Origin: Flavobacterium litorale
GTDB taxonomy: Bacteria > Bacteroidota > Bacteroidia > Flavobacteriales > Flavobacteriaceae
Assembly (NCBI RefSeq): GCF_019613795.1
Contig: NZ_CP080429.1
Location: 463,501-527,500, forward strand
Length of the DNA stretch: 64,000 bases
Reading direction: 5' to 3'
Shown here in pieces: positions 23,585 through 32,961 of this stretch. Position numbers and translations under genes: made by a program. Every line of letters begins with the position of its first letter. The stretch's first letter is position 1. Below the pieces are notes generated by a model. That model made no database searches and was not told the DNA's origin. It was given only the letters and a program-made list of their open reading frames with translations.

Positions 23585-25933
23585 TTATTCCGATACAATT
23601 GTAATTTTTCTACGCATTTCATTACCCCATTCATCGGTAATCGTTAGGTAATATTCCCCTGTTTTGGCTGTTACAGGCATTTCATGAAACGTATGGGTTA
23701 CTCCCAAATAACGATCGTTTAAATACCAAAATAACTTTGCATTAGCATTAGTATGTGCTGCCTTAAAAATAGCAGGTTGTAACTCGCCACTAAAATCTTT
23801 AGTAAGGTATATTTTGCTATTATTTTTAGGATAGATAAAGCCCATACTACTACCCGTAGCACCTGTACAATCGTCACGAAATGGTGGTAAAGGCGCATAA
23901 TCAATATGTTGCTTTTTATAATACCATTCCATTACGGGTGGCAACACAAACCACGATTTGGTTACCATAGTAGCCACGTCCTCGCAACTGCTGTTTACAC
24001 GGTACTGCTCGGCAGCATCCAAATTAACCAAACTATGGTACGGGCATACTTTAGTACTTTTTCCTGCAACAGGTACAAACTGTTGTACCGTAGGGCAATA
24101 TTCTCCTGCCAAATAACCACTTTTTTGGCAAACAGTAGCCTGTTCCAAATCGTTAAGGGGTGGTGCAAACCAAGGTTGGCGTGGTAGCAAATTAAACACA
24201 TCAAACAACACAGGGGCAGCACTCCCCACACCTGTAAGCGAGGGTCTGCCCTCGCCCGAGGCATTGCCTACCCACACCCCTACCACATAGCGCGGACTGG
24301 TACCAATAGCCCACGCGTCGCGCCCACCAAAACTAGTACCTGTTTTCCATGCAATTTCTAACGACGAATCGTAAAAATGCCATGCCTCATCGCCTTCAGG
24401 GCGATTTACTTCTTTCATAGCATTGTAGGTAAGCCATATGGCACCTGCGCCTAACTGCGTTTTGCTATAGCTTGTTTTACCAAAGTTTTGCGTAACGTTA
24501 CTATCCCAATTTAAGGCTGCAAACTCATTTTTGCAGTACTGGGCATTGTTGTTGGTAAAATGGTTGAGCGTACCTGTAAGCCCTGCATAGGTTTGGCATA
24601 AATCCCATAAGTTCGATTCTGCACCACCTAAAATGAGCGATAAGCCGTAATGGTTGGGGTGTTGGTTTACATCGCGGAGTTTAAAGCGTTGCAACTGTTC
24701 GTAAAACCGATTCACGCCAAAATCCTGCAACATCAGTACAGCAGGCACATTTAACGAGCGCGATAAGGCTTTTTGGGCAGGTACAGCGCCATCGTACGTT
24801 AAATTATAATTCTTGGGGCTATAACCCGATATTTGGGTAGGCACATCGGCAATAAGGGTATTGGGGAGTAACTCACCTGCATCGAGCATACTGGCAAATA
24901 GCAATGGCTTTAGTATGCTGCCCGTACTGCGGGGCGCAGGGATAATATCAACATCTTTTTGGTGGAATTTATCGGTAGGCGAATTGCCCACATAGGCTTT
25001 TACGTTTCGGGTACGTACATCTACCACCAAAACGGCAAGGTTGTGTACTTCGGTTTGCTTGTACTGGTTGTAGTACCGTGCTACTATTTGGTTTACCTGA
25101 TGTTGCAACGTGCCATCTATGGTCGTTTTTATGCGTTCTCCTGTATTGGTCTGCGCTACACGCTGCAACAGGTGCGGAGCCGTTTGCGGTACGTTAAACG
25201 GCTTTTGGGGTAAGTCCTCCTGTACGGATAACTCGTAAGTAGTTTTATCAATTACAGCAGCATCATATAGTTTTTTGAGAAGTCTGTTACGCTTTTCGCG
25301 AAGTTCCTGTTGGTTGCGCCCTGGGTAAATTAATGCAGGCGCATTGGGCAATACGGCTAGCGTTGCCGACTCTGCCCACGATAATTGGTATGGCTGCACA
25401 CCAAAATACCGCCACGATGCCATTTGTAACCCCACTACGTTACCACCGTAGGGGGCATGGGCTGCGTACAACCCCAGTATCTCATCTTTCGTATCTCGAA
25501 ATTCGAGGCGGGTAGCAAGTATCAATTCGATTAGTTTTTCGAAATAGCTCCGCTTTTTTCCTTTACGGGATAATCGAATTACCTGCTGTGTTAAGGTACT
25601 ACCGCCCCGCACTACCTTACCTGCCTTGTAGTTTTGCCGTATGGCATTTACTATCGAAATTGGGTTGAAGCCTATATGCTGGTAAAAATATTCGTCTTCA
25701 AAATAAACAATACATTGCTTGAATTTATACGGAATGCTGTCCTGCGCTGGGAAACGCCATTGCCCATCGGTAGCAATGCGCGCACCGAGTAAATCGCCTT
25801 GCTCGCTTTCTATAACCGTAGCATACGGGTTGTTAAACAATTGCTTGGGCAAACAAAAGTAATACCACACCAGTAACACCAGTATACTACCCGATTTTAT
25901 TTTGTTGTTTCGTATCCAACGTAGTAACCTCAT
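23585..25933 (-). CDS. pbpC: Penicillin-binding protein 1C
   Basis: 782 residues. One N-terminal membrane helix (about 14-28), then a glycosyltransferase 51 domain with catalytic Glu79 in 'YFEDEYFYQH' and 'RGGSTLTQQVIR' (109-120), then a transpeptidase domain with SxxK (Ser339-Ile-Leu-Lys342), SxN (Ser393-Leu-Asn395) and KTG (530-532), all intact. The last 90 residues are the BiPBP_C domain. PBP1C polymerises and crosslinks peptidoglycan. It is preceded by the alpha-2-macroglobulin gene with a 19-base gap; this pairing is widespread in Gram-negatives, where the two are thought to act in envelope repair and defence against attacking proteases. Confidence 0.96.
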   Translation of the reverse strand: MRLLRWIRNNKIKSGSILVLLVWYYFCLPKQLFNNPYATVIESEQGDLLGARIATDGQWRFPAQDSIPYKFKQCIVYFEDEYFYQHIGFNPISIVNAIRQNYKAGKVVRGGSTLTQQVIRLSRKGKKRSYFEKLIELILATRLEFRDTKDEILGLYAAHAPYGGNVVGLQMASWRYFGVQPYQLSWAESATLAVLPNAPALIYPGRNQQELREKRNRLLKKLYDAAVIDKTTYELSVQEDLPQKPFNVPQTAPHLLQRVAQTNTGERIKTTIDGTLQHQVNQIVARYYNQYKQTEVHNLAVLVVDVRTRNVKAYVGNSPTDKFHQKDVDIIPAPRSTGSILKPLLFASMLDAGELLPNTLIADVPTQISGYSPKNYNLTYDGAVPAQKALSRSLNVPAVLMLQDFGVNRFYEQLQRFKLRDVNQHPNHYGLSLILGGAESNLWDLCQTYAGLTGTLNHFTNNNAQYCKNEFAALNWDSNVTQNFGKTSYSKTQLGAGAIWLTYNAMKEVNRPEGDEAWHFYDSSLEIAWKTGTSFGGRDAWAIGTSPRYVVGVWVGNASGEGRPSLTGVGSAAPVLFDVFNLLPRQPWFAPPLNDLEQATVCQKSGYLAGEYCPTVQQFVPVAGKSTKVCPYHSLVNLDAAEQYRVNSSCEDVATMVTKSWFVLPPVMEWYYKKQHIDYAPLPPFRDDCTGATGSSMGFIYPKNNSKIYLTKDFSGELQPAIFKAAHTNANAKLFWYLNDRYLGVTHTFHEMPVTAKTGEYYLTITDEWGNEMRRKITIVSE

Positions 25934-25952
25934 CCGTATAGCATGGTTTAGG

Positions 25953-28900
25953 TTACTTTACCACCTTAACCCATTGCCCTTTGGTTCGGGTTAAAAAGGT
26001 ATTATCGTACATGGCCTCGCATTGTACCCCTGGTAGGTAATATTCGCCCAAATAACTTGCGTTGAGTAATACCCTGAAGGTTTTACTTTCGTATGCTTTT
26101 AACGGGAAATAAAAATTAGCCCTATCGTCTCGAATATCAATATAATCGGCTTTGTTATCGGCAAAAGCACCAAAATCGGTAAAGCGGGTATTTACAATTT
26201 CCCAACCCGAAGGTACTATCTGCGTAAGTGCCACATCCTCTACAAATTCGCCTTTTAGGTTGCGTACGGTTACTTCAGCTACAAACTCGGTTCCTTGTGC
26301 TATAGCAGCGGGGTTAATAACGGCTCCGCTCCTATCTTTAAATACAATAGCAGTACCTAAGCCCCGTTGCTCGGTTTGTTCTTCGCCTACAGGTAAAATA
26401 CCGCTGTAAATAACTTTTGCATACAGCGTACCATCGTTGTTATTTTGTACGCTTATCGTGTTGTTATCGGATACCTGTAACACCCTATCGGCAAATGTTT
26501 TGTTGGTTGCTACTGTTTTTGTGTTGCCTTTAAAGGTGTACGCTGCGTTAATGCCTTTGGTACCATTGGCTTTAGCAAATTTAGACATGGCGTACAGGCA
26601 GTAGGCCGTGGTTTGGGTACTCATCCATTGGTTGGACGACATTTTCTCGGCAAGTTGGTTGGCAATACGGAAAGCGGCTGATTTTTCTCCCAATACAAGT
26701 AAAGTTTCCAGAGCCATAGCTCGGTTACGTTCGGGCGAACCATAGTAATAGTAGCGGTTGGTTTCCGAATCGAGTGTGCTTTGGTTGAGCAATGCCAAAC
26801 CTGCACTTTTTTGTCCTGCTAGAGCGTAGGCTGCTGCCAAGCGTAATTTGGTATTGTTAGAAATACCTGATGTTTCGCGCAAGCGGTTCATCGATGATAA
26901 ATCGGGCGAACCTGCCAAGGCTAACGTGTATAACCTGTATGCCTGTGCAAAATCGTTATGGTAACGGCTGGTGTAACGCCACTGCCTTGCTGCTCGTTTT
27001 TGGTATTGTAGCCATTTGGATTTTGCGTTGAGTGGTAGCGCATAGCCTTTCTTTTCGGCTTCGATAAAGAAATGCCCCACGTAACTCGTACCCCAGTCGT
27101 TGGGAGTGCTATTACCCGACCAATAGGCAAAACCACCATTAGCAAGCTGGTATTGCGATAGCTTTTTAATAGCTGCGGTTACGTTGCGTTGTATGTTTTC
27201 TTTCCTAGTGTTATTAAGGCTTGCAATATCGGCGAGGTACAGTTGCGGGAATACACTAGAGGTTGTTTGTTCCAAACAGCCGTGTGGGTATTGAATAAGA
27301 TAATCGAGCCTACGGTTAAAGTCGATGGATGGGAATGATGATACTTCGAGGCGTGCTTTGTTACTGCCCGATACGCCAAAGGCATCCCAATCTATGGTAC
27401 CCGATTCGCCTGCTTCTAAAACCAATTCTTTAAAATTATGGGTAACAGGGTTGGGGTTTACAATATCCAGTTCTACATCATAGCTGGCTTTTTCGTTACC
27501 CGATGTTGCGGTAACGGTTACTTTGCCTAGCCCTGTAACATCGTTAACCTCTAAATCAAAATAGGCTATTTTTTCTTCTGGATTGGTAAACGATACTTGT
27601 TGCGATGCGCTACCTAGTACTTTAAGTCCGTTATTGGTTTTTACTTGTAGTGTTACGTTTTTAATTTTCTTTTCCATCGCGAAAAGCGTAACGGGTAAGG
27701 TTACTTTTTCGCCCGATGTAATTTTTCGGGGTAACGATGCCAAGAGCATCAATGGGCTACGTACAGGTGTTGTTTTTTGGGCATTACCGTATGCATTATC
27801 ATTAGTATTTGATGCTACTACCATAGTACGTACCGAGCCTATGTATTTGGGCAGTTTTATGGTGTGGCTTTTGGTTTCGCCTTTATCCAAGCTGTACGGA
27901 CCCAAATAAATAACTACAGGTTTAAAGCGGTTGGCTTTTTTGGCTTTACCTCCGCCCAAGTCCTCATCGCCACCAATACTAAATACTTGGTTTACTTTAC
28001 CGCCATATGCGCCTATAACATCGTCGTAAATATCCCATGTTTTTACGCCAAGGGCTTCTTTGGCATAAAAAGCATCCCATGCATTGGGCGTTTTAAAACG
28101 AGTAAGGTCGAGCAAACCATCGTCTACAACAGCAACGGTATACGTCATGGGTTTTCCTGACTTTTCGCTAATTTTTATTGTCGCTTTTTGCTCTGGCTTT
28201 AGTACCGACGGCATTTTAATTTGCGGTTGTAGTATGGTGTTTTTATCGGTTACCGCTATGGGCAGAATACCGTACATACGTATGGGTGCATCGTTTTCGG
28301 TAGTGGCATGCGGTTGTAATAGTGTAATGTTTACATACACGTTGGGCGCCATAGCTTTGGTTATGGGTACCTCTACACGGGTTTCGCCTTTTTCGGTAAC
28401 TGCCCAATAGGTATCTATTACTTCCGAGCCATTTTCTAACGCTATCAGCGCACGTCCGCCCTCGCTTGACGGGAATGATATTACCGCTTTTTCGTCTACA
28501 GCATATTCTTCTTTATCGGTAGTAAATACCAACATAGCTGCTTCATCGCCTCCGTTATTTTTGGTGCGCCCCGACCAATACGGCCAATCGACACGAATGG
28601 TTTCGCCTGCCGAGTGCCCCCCTTCTGCATCGGTTACCCGTACTAAATAACGCCCCCAATCGTTTTCGGGGATGTTTAATTTTACCGATGCTTTGCCTTT
28701 GCTATTGGTAGTTATGGTTTTTGTAAAATACGGAATATTGGCAATGGCTTTGTTGTATGCCGAAACATTGTTATGGGTGGCATCCCACCACCAACGCCAT
28801 TTTACTTTGTACACGCGCACCTCCAATTTTCTGTTAGCGCGGGGGTTGCCTGTTTCGGTTACGGCTACTACATCAAAACGATTGTCTTTACCCGTTTCGA

Positions 28901-31442
28901 GCATCCCATACTTGTTGGGTTCAGGCGTTTTTATTCCTACATAAGTTTGATAGGGCGAATATTTTGCGGTAACTACATCGGTGCTAAAATCGCCCCCTCT
29001 TTCGTAGGCTTTGGTAATAATAGCGGCTTTTAGCATCCCTGGTGCACTCGATTTTAACGAGGGCTGCAATGTTACGCTGGCTTTTCCTTCGTCATCAACC
29101 TTGCCCGAGTAAATATTTATTTCTTCAGTTTTAAAGCGTTGTGCAGGGTCGTCAAAAATATAATTAGTATAATTTTTAAAGGTTGTTTTTTCTTTTAAGA
29201 ATTTTGCCTGCATTTCTACTTTTAAACCTTTGGCAACCGCACCGTGCAGCCAAGTTACTTCAAGCTCGGCGGTATTGGGGTTATTTGCTGAAATTACAGC
29301 ATCGGCAAAACCATTTTTAATTTTTAATCGGTTGGGTTTTATCGTTTCAATTTTAATACGTTTATGAAACGTAGCACCGCCAACAGCTACAATAGCTTCC
29401 CAATTGCCTGTTGGTGCACTGGCGTTAGTAGGTACTACAAATTTGTAATGGTTAGCATCGTTATACGTTTGTACTGCCTGATGCACTAGGTTACCACTAG
29501 GGTCTTTCAGTTTTAATTTTATAGGGTGCGATGGTGGTAGTTTTGCTGCTTTATCGTTAAGTACAAAACCTATAAACAGGGTATCGCTAGGGCGCCATAC
29601 ACCACGCTCGCCATACACATACCCTTTTAATCCTTTTTGCAGGCGTGTACCATCTACGTCGTAATTACTAACCGATAGCGCATTGCCGTTTGCCATTTTT
29701 ACGTAGGTGGTATTTTTCCCTTTTTTTACGATGGCAAAAAACGCAGGTTTATCTAACGCTACCGTTGCCGTACCCTTGCTACTGGTGTTGGCAGTAGCTA
29801 CTTTTTGTTGTTGAAAGTTATATACCTCTATAGTAGCACTGGTAACGGGCTGGGTAGTAACTATGCTGTTTACGGCAAAAAAGTAAGTGTTATTTTCGCT
29901 CCCTTTGGCTATTACACCTAAATCGCTTGCAAGTACGTTAGTGGCTACTTTTTTATTGTAGAAGTATGATTTACTACAAGGGTTATCGCGTTCACGCCAA
30001 TCATAATCGTAGTCGTAGTAATCGTAATATTCATCATCAAAACCTGAGTAAAATTCTGCATCTTCATCTTCGCTTTCTGTTTCGGTATCCTCTTCACTAT
30101 CAGGACATCCGTATAAAGAATACGATTTCCTGATGGATAATTCTACGCGGTATATTGCCCCCTGTTCGGGTGTTATAAGCGTAGATAAATCCAACGCATA
30201 CGGATTCCATTTACGATAATTGGTTAGTTTATTGTTATTAAGTGTAATTTTCTTTTTGGCAATGGGCAATGCTACTTTGCGTAGGTTGTATGCACCATCA
30301 ATATTATTATCCTGTAAAAATTGTAGTACGTTGTTCTCGTAAATACGATATACTTTTACATCGACTGCTTTTAGGTTTACCGCCTGAAAGTTGAGTTTTA
30401 AATTGTTTGACGATGGTAATATAGTACCGATTTTCATGAATTTTACTTCGGGCTTTGCCTGCTCAAACAATACCTCTTCCGTATGTGTGTTTTTGGTTTT
30501 ATAGCCATAAAGGCTTTCAATACCCTCAAAAACCTCTACCATACGTGTACCCGTAAGCGGTTGCTCAAAAAACACACGCAATAGGTTACCATCTACCGAA
30601 AATTTAAGATTATCGGCATTTTGTACGGCTACCAAACCGCTAAAGTTTTGCCCTTTTTGTAACGGGTCGGAAAAATTAATGAGTAACGACTGGTTATCGT
30701 CCGAACCAATAGTAACACTAATTACTTTAAAACTATTTTTGCCAGGAATGGTAAATTCTTCTGTGCCCGATTTATCCAAGCCTATCGGCTCGCCTGTCCA
30801 TTTAAGCTGTATTTTACTGTTGTTATCCTTACGCTGTATGCTATCTATTACAAAAAAGAATTCTGTGGCTTCGCCATTTTTCATATCAAACCGTGTGTGT
30901 AGCTGCGTACCCTCCTGCTCTGCCCTAAGCAGTTGTTTGGCTGTAGCAACATCCATAACATCGCTAGTATTTAGCACACCATTTAGGTACTGGTAATCTT
31001 CATTGTACGATTGTAAATCGAGTATAGCCACTTTAAAATCCTGCGCTAGTGTTTTTACCCTAAAATTGAAATCTTTTAAGGCTTTGGGCACATCGGTAAT
31101 CTCCGAAAGGTGTAGCGTAACGCGGTACTCTTTATTGTGTTCCAGTCGCTCATCAGGACGAAAAGCAATCGTGTTGGCATCTAGCAGCAACACTTTACCC
31201 TTTACTTTGGGCGATATACTAAAATAATCGTCGTTTAGCGTTTCGTTAACCTTCCACTCGCTTTTGGTTACGTTAAGCCCTACTTTTATATCGGCTTTGG
31301 TAGAAATTAATCCTGAGCTATGGCTCGTGATGTATTCGCGATATAAGGATGCATCAGAATCGAATTCTTCTCCTGATTTTTTAGAACAGGATGCAATGAG
31401 TAGCGCTATTGCAAAACACAATAGCAGTTTAAGGCTTTTCAT
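25953..31442 (-). CDS. Bacterial alpha-2-macroglobulin lipoprotein
   Basis: 1829 residues with lipobox 'LLIASC' (Cys19). A series of macroglobulin beta-sandwich domains leads to the bait region and the thioester domain with the intact CLEQ motif ('YPHGCLEQTTSSV', near residue 1386), so it should trap proteases covalently. It is anchored in the periplasm and would inhibit proteases that cross a damaged outer membrane; pbpC directly downstream would then mend the wall. Oddity: residues about 443-487 are an acidic, Tyr-rich stretch (DTETESEDEDAEF, then DEYYDYYDYDYDW) between two cysteines. No clear promoter was found in the 119 bases up to tadA. Confidence 0.94.
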   Translation of the reverse strand: MKSLKLLLCFAIALLIASCSKKSGEEFDSDASLYREYITSHSSGLISTKADIKVGLNVTKSEWKVNETLNDDYFSISPKVKGKVLLLDANTIAFRPDERLEHNKEYRVTLHLSEITDVPKALKDFNFRVKTLAQDFKVAILDLQSYNEDYQYLNGVLNTSDVMDVATAKQLLRAEQEGTQLHTRFDMKNGEATEFFFVIDSIQRKDNNSKIQLKWTGEPIGLDKSGTEEFTIPGKNSFKVISVTIGSDDNQSLLINFSDPLQKGQNFSGLVAVQNADNLKFSVDGNLLRVFFEQPLTGTRMVEVFEGIESLYGYKTKNTHTEEVLFEQAKPEVKFMKIGTILPSSNNLKLNFQAVNLKAVDVKVYRIYENNVLQFLQDNNIDGAYNLRKVALPIAKKKITLNNNKLTNYRKWNPYALDLSTLITPEQGAIYRVELSIRKSYSLYGCPDSEEDTETESEDEDAEFYSGFDDEYYDYYDYDYDWRERDNPCSKSYFYNKKVATNVLASDLGVIAKGSENNTYFFAVNSIVTTQPVTSATIEVYNFQQQKVATANTSSKGTATVALDKPAFFAIVKKGKNTTYVKMANGNALSVSNYDVDGTRLQKGLKGYVYGERGVWRPSDTLFIGFVLNDKAAKLPPSHPIKLKLKDPSGNLVHQAVQTYNDANHYKFVVPTNASAPTGNWEAIVAVGGATFHKRIKIETIKPNRLKIKNGFADAVISANNPNTAELEVTWLHGAVAKGLKVEMQAKFLKEKTTFKNYTNYIFDDPAQRFKTEEINIYSGKVDDEGKASVTLQPSLKSSAPGMLKAAIITKAYERGGDFSTDVVTAKYSPYQTYVGIKTPEPNKYGMLETGKDNRFDVVAVTETGNPRANRKLEVRVYKVKWRWWWDATHNNVSAYNKAIANIPYFTKTITTNSKGKASVKLNIPENDWGRYLVRVTDAEGGHSAGETIRVDWPYWSGRTKNNGGDEAAMLVFTTDKEEYAVDEKAVISFPSSEGGRALIALENGSEVIDTYWAVTEKGETRVEVPITKAMAPNVYVNITLLQPHATTENDAPIRMYGILPIAVTDKNTILQPQIKMPSVLKPEQKATIKISEKSGKPMTYTVAVVDDGLLDLTRFKTPNAWDAFYAKEALGVKTWDIYDDVIGAYGGKVNQVFSIGGDEDLGGGKAKKANRFKPVVIYLGPYSLDKGETKSHTIKLPKYIGSVRTMVVASNTNDNAYGNAQKTTPVRSPLMLLASLPRKITSGEKVTLPVTLFAMEKKIKNVTLQVKTNNGLKVLGSASQQVSFTNPEEKIAYFDLEVNDVTGLGKVTVTATSGNEKASYDVELDIVNPNPVTHNFKELVLEAGESGTIDWDAFGVSGSNKARLEVSSFPSIDFNRRLDYLIQYPHGCLEQTTSSVFPQLYLADIASLNNTRKENIQRNVTAAIKKLSQYQLANGGFAYWSGNSTPNDWGTSYVGHFFIEAEKKGYALPLNAKSKWLQYQKRAARQWRYTSRYHNDFAQAYRLYTLALAGSPDLSSMNRLRETSGISNNTKLRLAAAYALAGQKSAGLALLNQSTLDSETNRYYYYGSPERNRAMALETLLVLGEKSAAFRIANQLAEKMSSNQWMSTQTTAYCLYAMSKFAKANGTKGINAAYTFKGNTKTVATNKTFADRVLQVSDNNTISVQNNNDGTLYAKVIYSGILPVGEEQTEQRGLGTAIVFKDRSGAVINPAAIAQGTEFVAEVTVRNLKGEFVEDVALTQIVPSGWEIVNTRFTDFGAFADNKADYIDIRDDRANFYFPLKAYESKTFRVLLNASYLGEYYLPGVQCEAMYDNTFLTRTKGQWVKVVK

Positions 31443-31561
31443 AAAAGGACGTTTAAAGCGTTGGTAACAATAATTTTACAGCGTACTGCTACAAAAGGCA
31501 GCATAAAAATATTGTACTAAATTTAGGATTAATTTTTTAATAAAAACAGCATACACTCATT

Positions 31562-32008
31562 TTAATTGCCTCGTTTGTTTTTAAAAAAAGTAGTCATTAG
31601 GTTACTACATTCTGTTGCCATAACACCATGGTGTACTTCGGTTTTAGGATGCAATTGCGTACCCATAGCACGGTAACCGCGTTGTGGGTCGGTAGCTCCA
31701 AAAACTACTTTGGCTATTTGGCTCCAATACAATGCTCCCGCGCACATTTGGCAAGGCTCAAGCGTTACATATAGCGTACAGCCTGTTAAATATTTACCAC
31801 CTAAAAAATTGGCTGCTGCTGTTATGCATTGCATTTCGGCATGGGCAGTAACATCGTGCAATAACTCCGTAAGGTTGTGCGAACGCGCAATTACCTTATC
31901 ATCAATTACCACTACAGCTCCTACAGGAATTTCGCCTTTCTCAAAAGACATTTCGGCTTCCTGTAGTGCCTTTTTCATAAAATATTCGTCGGTAAAAATG
32001 TTTTCCAT
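31562..32008 (-). CDS. tadA: tRNA-specific adenosine deaminase (A34 to I)
   Basis: 148 residues. Zinc cytidine-deaminase fold: His and catalytic Glu in 'VTAHAEMQ', and the two cysteines in 'LEPCQMCAGALYW'. 'GEIPVGAVVV' and 'ATDPQRGYRAMGTQ' are typical of TadA, which makes inosine at the wobble base of tRNA-Arg. The ATG at 32008 ('MENIFTDEYF') is chosen over an in-frame start at 32032, because the promoter -7 box (32016-32023) lies between them. The resulting leader is only a few bases. Confidence 0.92.
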   Translation of the reverse strand: MENIFTDEYFMKKALQEAEMSFEKGEIPVGAVVVIDDKVIARSHNLTELLHDVTAHAEMQCITAAANFLGGKYLTGCTLYVTLEPCQMCAGALYWSQIAKVVFGATDPQRGYRAMGTQLHPKTEVHHGVMATECSNLMTTFFKNKRGN

Positions 32009-32015
32009 AGTGTAA

Positions 32016-32045
32016 CAAAAGTAACACATCACATTATTAATACAA
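32016..32045 (-). promoter_or_regulatory. Promoter of tadA, nearly leaderless
   Basis: On the minus strand: TTG (32045-32043), 19 bases, TACTTTTG (32023-32016). This is a full consensus match. With a start point about six bases further, the mRNA begins almost at the ATG (32008). Confidence 0.7.
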
Positions 32046-32055
32046 TTTACAAGTA

Positions 32056-32775
32056 TTAAAATTGCAATTGTAAACCTACACCGTTTGTATTAGCAATAAC
32101 GTTAAACTCTGCTTTTTCTAAAAATGAAACTTTTCTCACTTGTAGTGCGTTATACTCTTTTACTGCTTTTTTTAAGTTTCTCACGCCTAAAATTCTTATA
32201 GGTATTCCCACTACACCTATCACAATACCTGCTACAAGCAGGGTTGGACTTCCTTCTCTACCATTATTAGAATTACCAATATTACTTAGTCCGCCGCCTA
32301 TAAGCAATCCCAGCCCACCGCCCATTAAAATACTCCCTACAGTTGCGCCGCTTTTGCCTTTTTTATACCTCCAATATATAGTGCGTTTAATACCGAATAA
32401 TTTCTCCAACTCATCTTTTTTAAGTTTTTCACCATTTAGCAAAATTTTAGAAGATGAACGATAGACTAATTTTTCTTGTTCTGTTTTTTCTCTTTTAACT
32501 ATTTCTGCACTTTTATTTACATCAAATCCTTTTTCTGCCAAATAAACTACAGTACCATAATTATCTACAATTTTCTTTACTCCTTTTAAAGCATAACTAA
32601 TCTTATTTTCAGAGGTAGTAGTAAAAGTCAAATTTTCATTTTCGATAACCATATTTTTAAATGCCATTTTAGAATCACTATTAAAAGTGATATAGCCACT
32701 TGCAATTGTTCTTGGCTCTTGTGAAAACACAATAAGGTTTAAAAGTAGAAATTTAAAGGTAAAAATTAGTCTCAT
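32056..32775 (-). CDS. Exported protein of unknown function with a Gly-rich hydrophobic segment
   Basis: 239 residues from ATG 32775 ('MRLIFTFKFLLLNLIVFSQE', a signal peptide); a start 14 codons upstream would put polar residues before it. The middle region 'SKILLNGEKLKKDELEKLFG' is soluble. Then comes a Gly-rich hydrophobic stretch ('TVGSILMGGGLGLLIGGGL') and a second one ('VAGIVIGVVGIPIRILGV') like the paired glycine-zipper segments of small envelope proteins. The chain ends in an aromatic residue after alternating residues (GVGLQLQF). No family recognised. AT-rich compared with its neighbours; likely accessory. Confidence 0.65.
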   Translation of the reverse strand: MRLIFTFKFLLLNLIVFSQEPRTIASGYITFNSDSKMAFKNMVIENENLTFTTTSENKISYALKGVKKIVDNYGTVVYLAEKGFDVNKSAEIVKREKTEQEKLVYRSSSKILLNGEKLKKDELEKLFGIKRTIYWRYKKGKSGATVGSILMGGGLGLLIGGGLSNIGNSNNGREGSPTLLVAGIVIGVVGIPIRILGVRNLKKAVKEYNALQVRKVSFLEKAEFNVIANTNGVGLQLQF

Positions 32776-32862
32776 AGGATTTGGTAAATTGTATTTATAT
32801 GTGATGTTTATGCTCAAGTTGTATTATGATTATTTTACCACAATATTTTTGAAATAAAAAAA

Positions 32863-32870
32863 CAAATATA
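32863..32870 (-). promoter_or_regulatory. -7 box for the exported protein gene at 32056-32775
   Basis: The minus strand reads TATATTTG, 87 bases from the chosen start codon. No -33 TTG at the expected distance. Confidence 0.4.
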
Positions 32871-32933
32871 TACTTTTTGATTTTTGACTCATGTTAACTT
32901 TGGGTAATGAATAATAATCCAATATTAATGTAG

Positions 32934-32941
32934 TAAATTTG
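32934..32941 (+). promoter_or_regulatory. -7 box for dxs
   Basis: TAAATTTG matches TAnnTTTG, 20 bases upstream of the GTG start of dxs. A second match, TAACTTTG, is at 32895-32902. Confidence 0.45.
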
Positions 32942-32961
32942 CTACTCATTCAATTTAAGTA

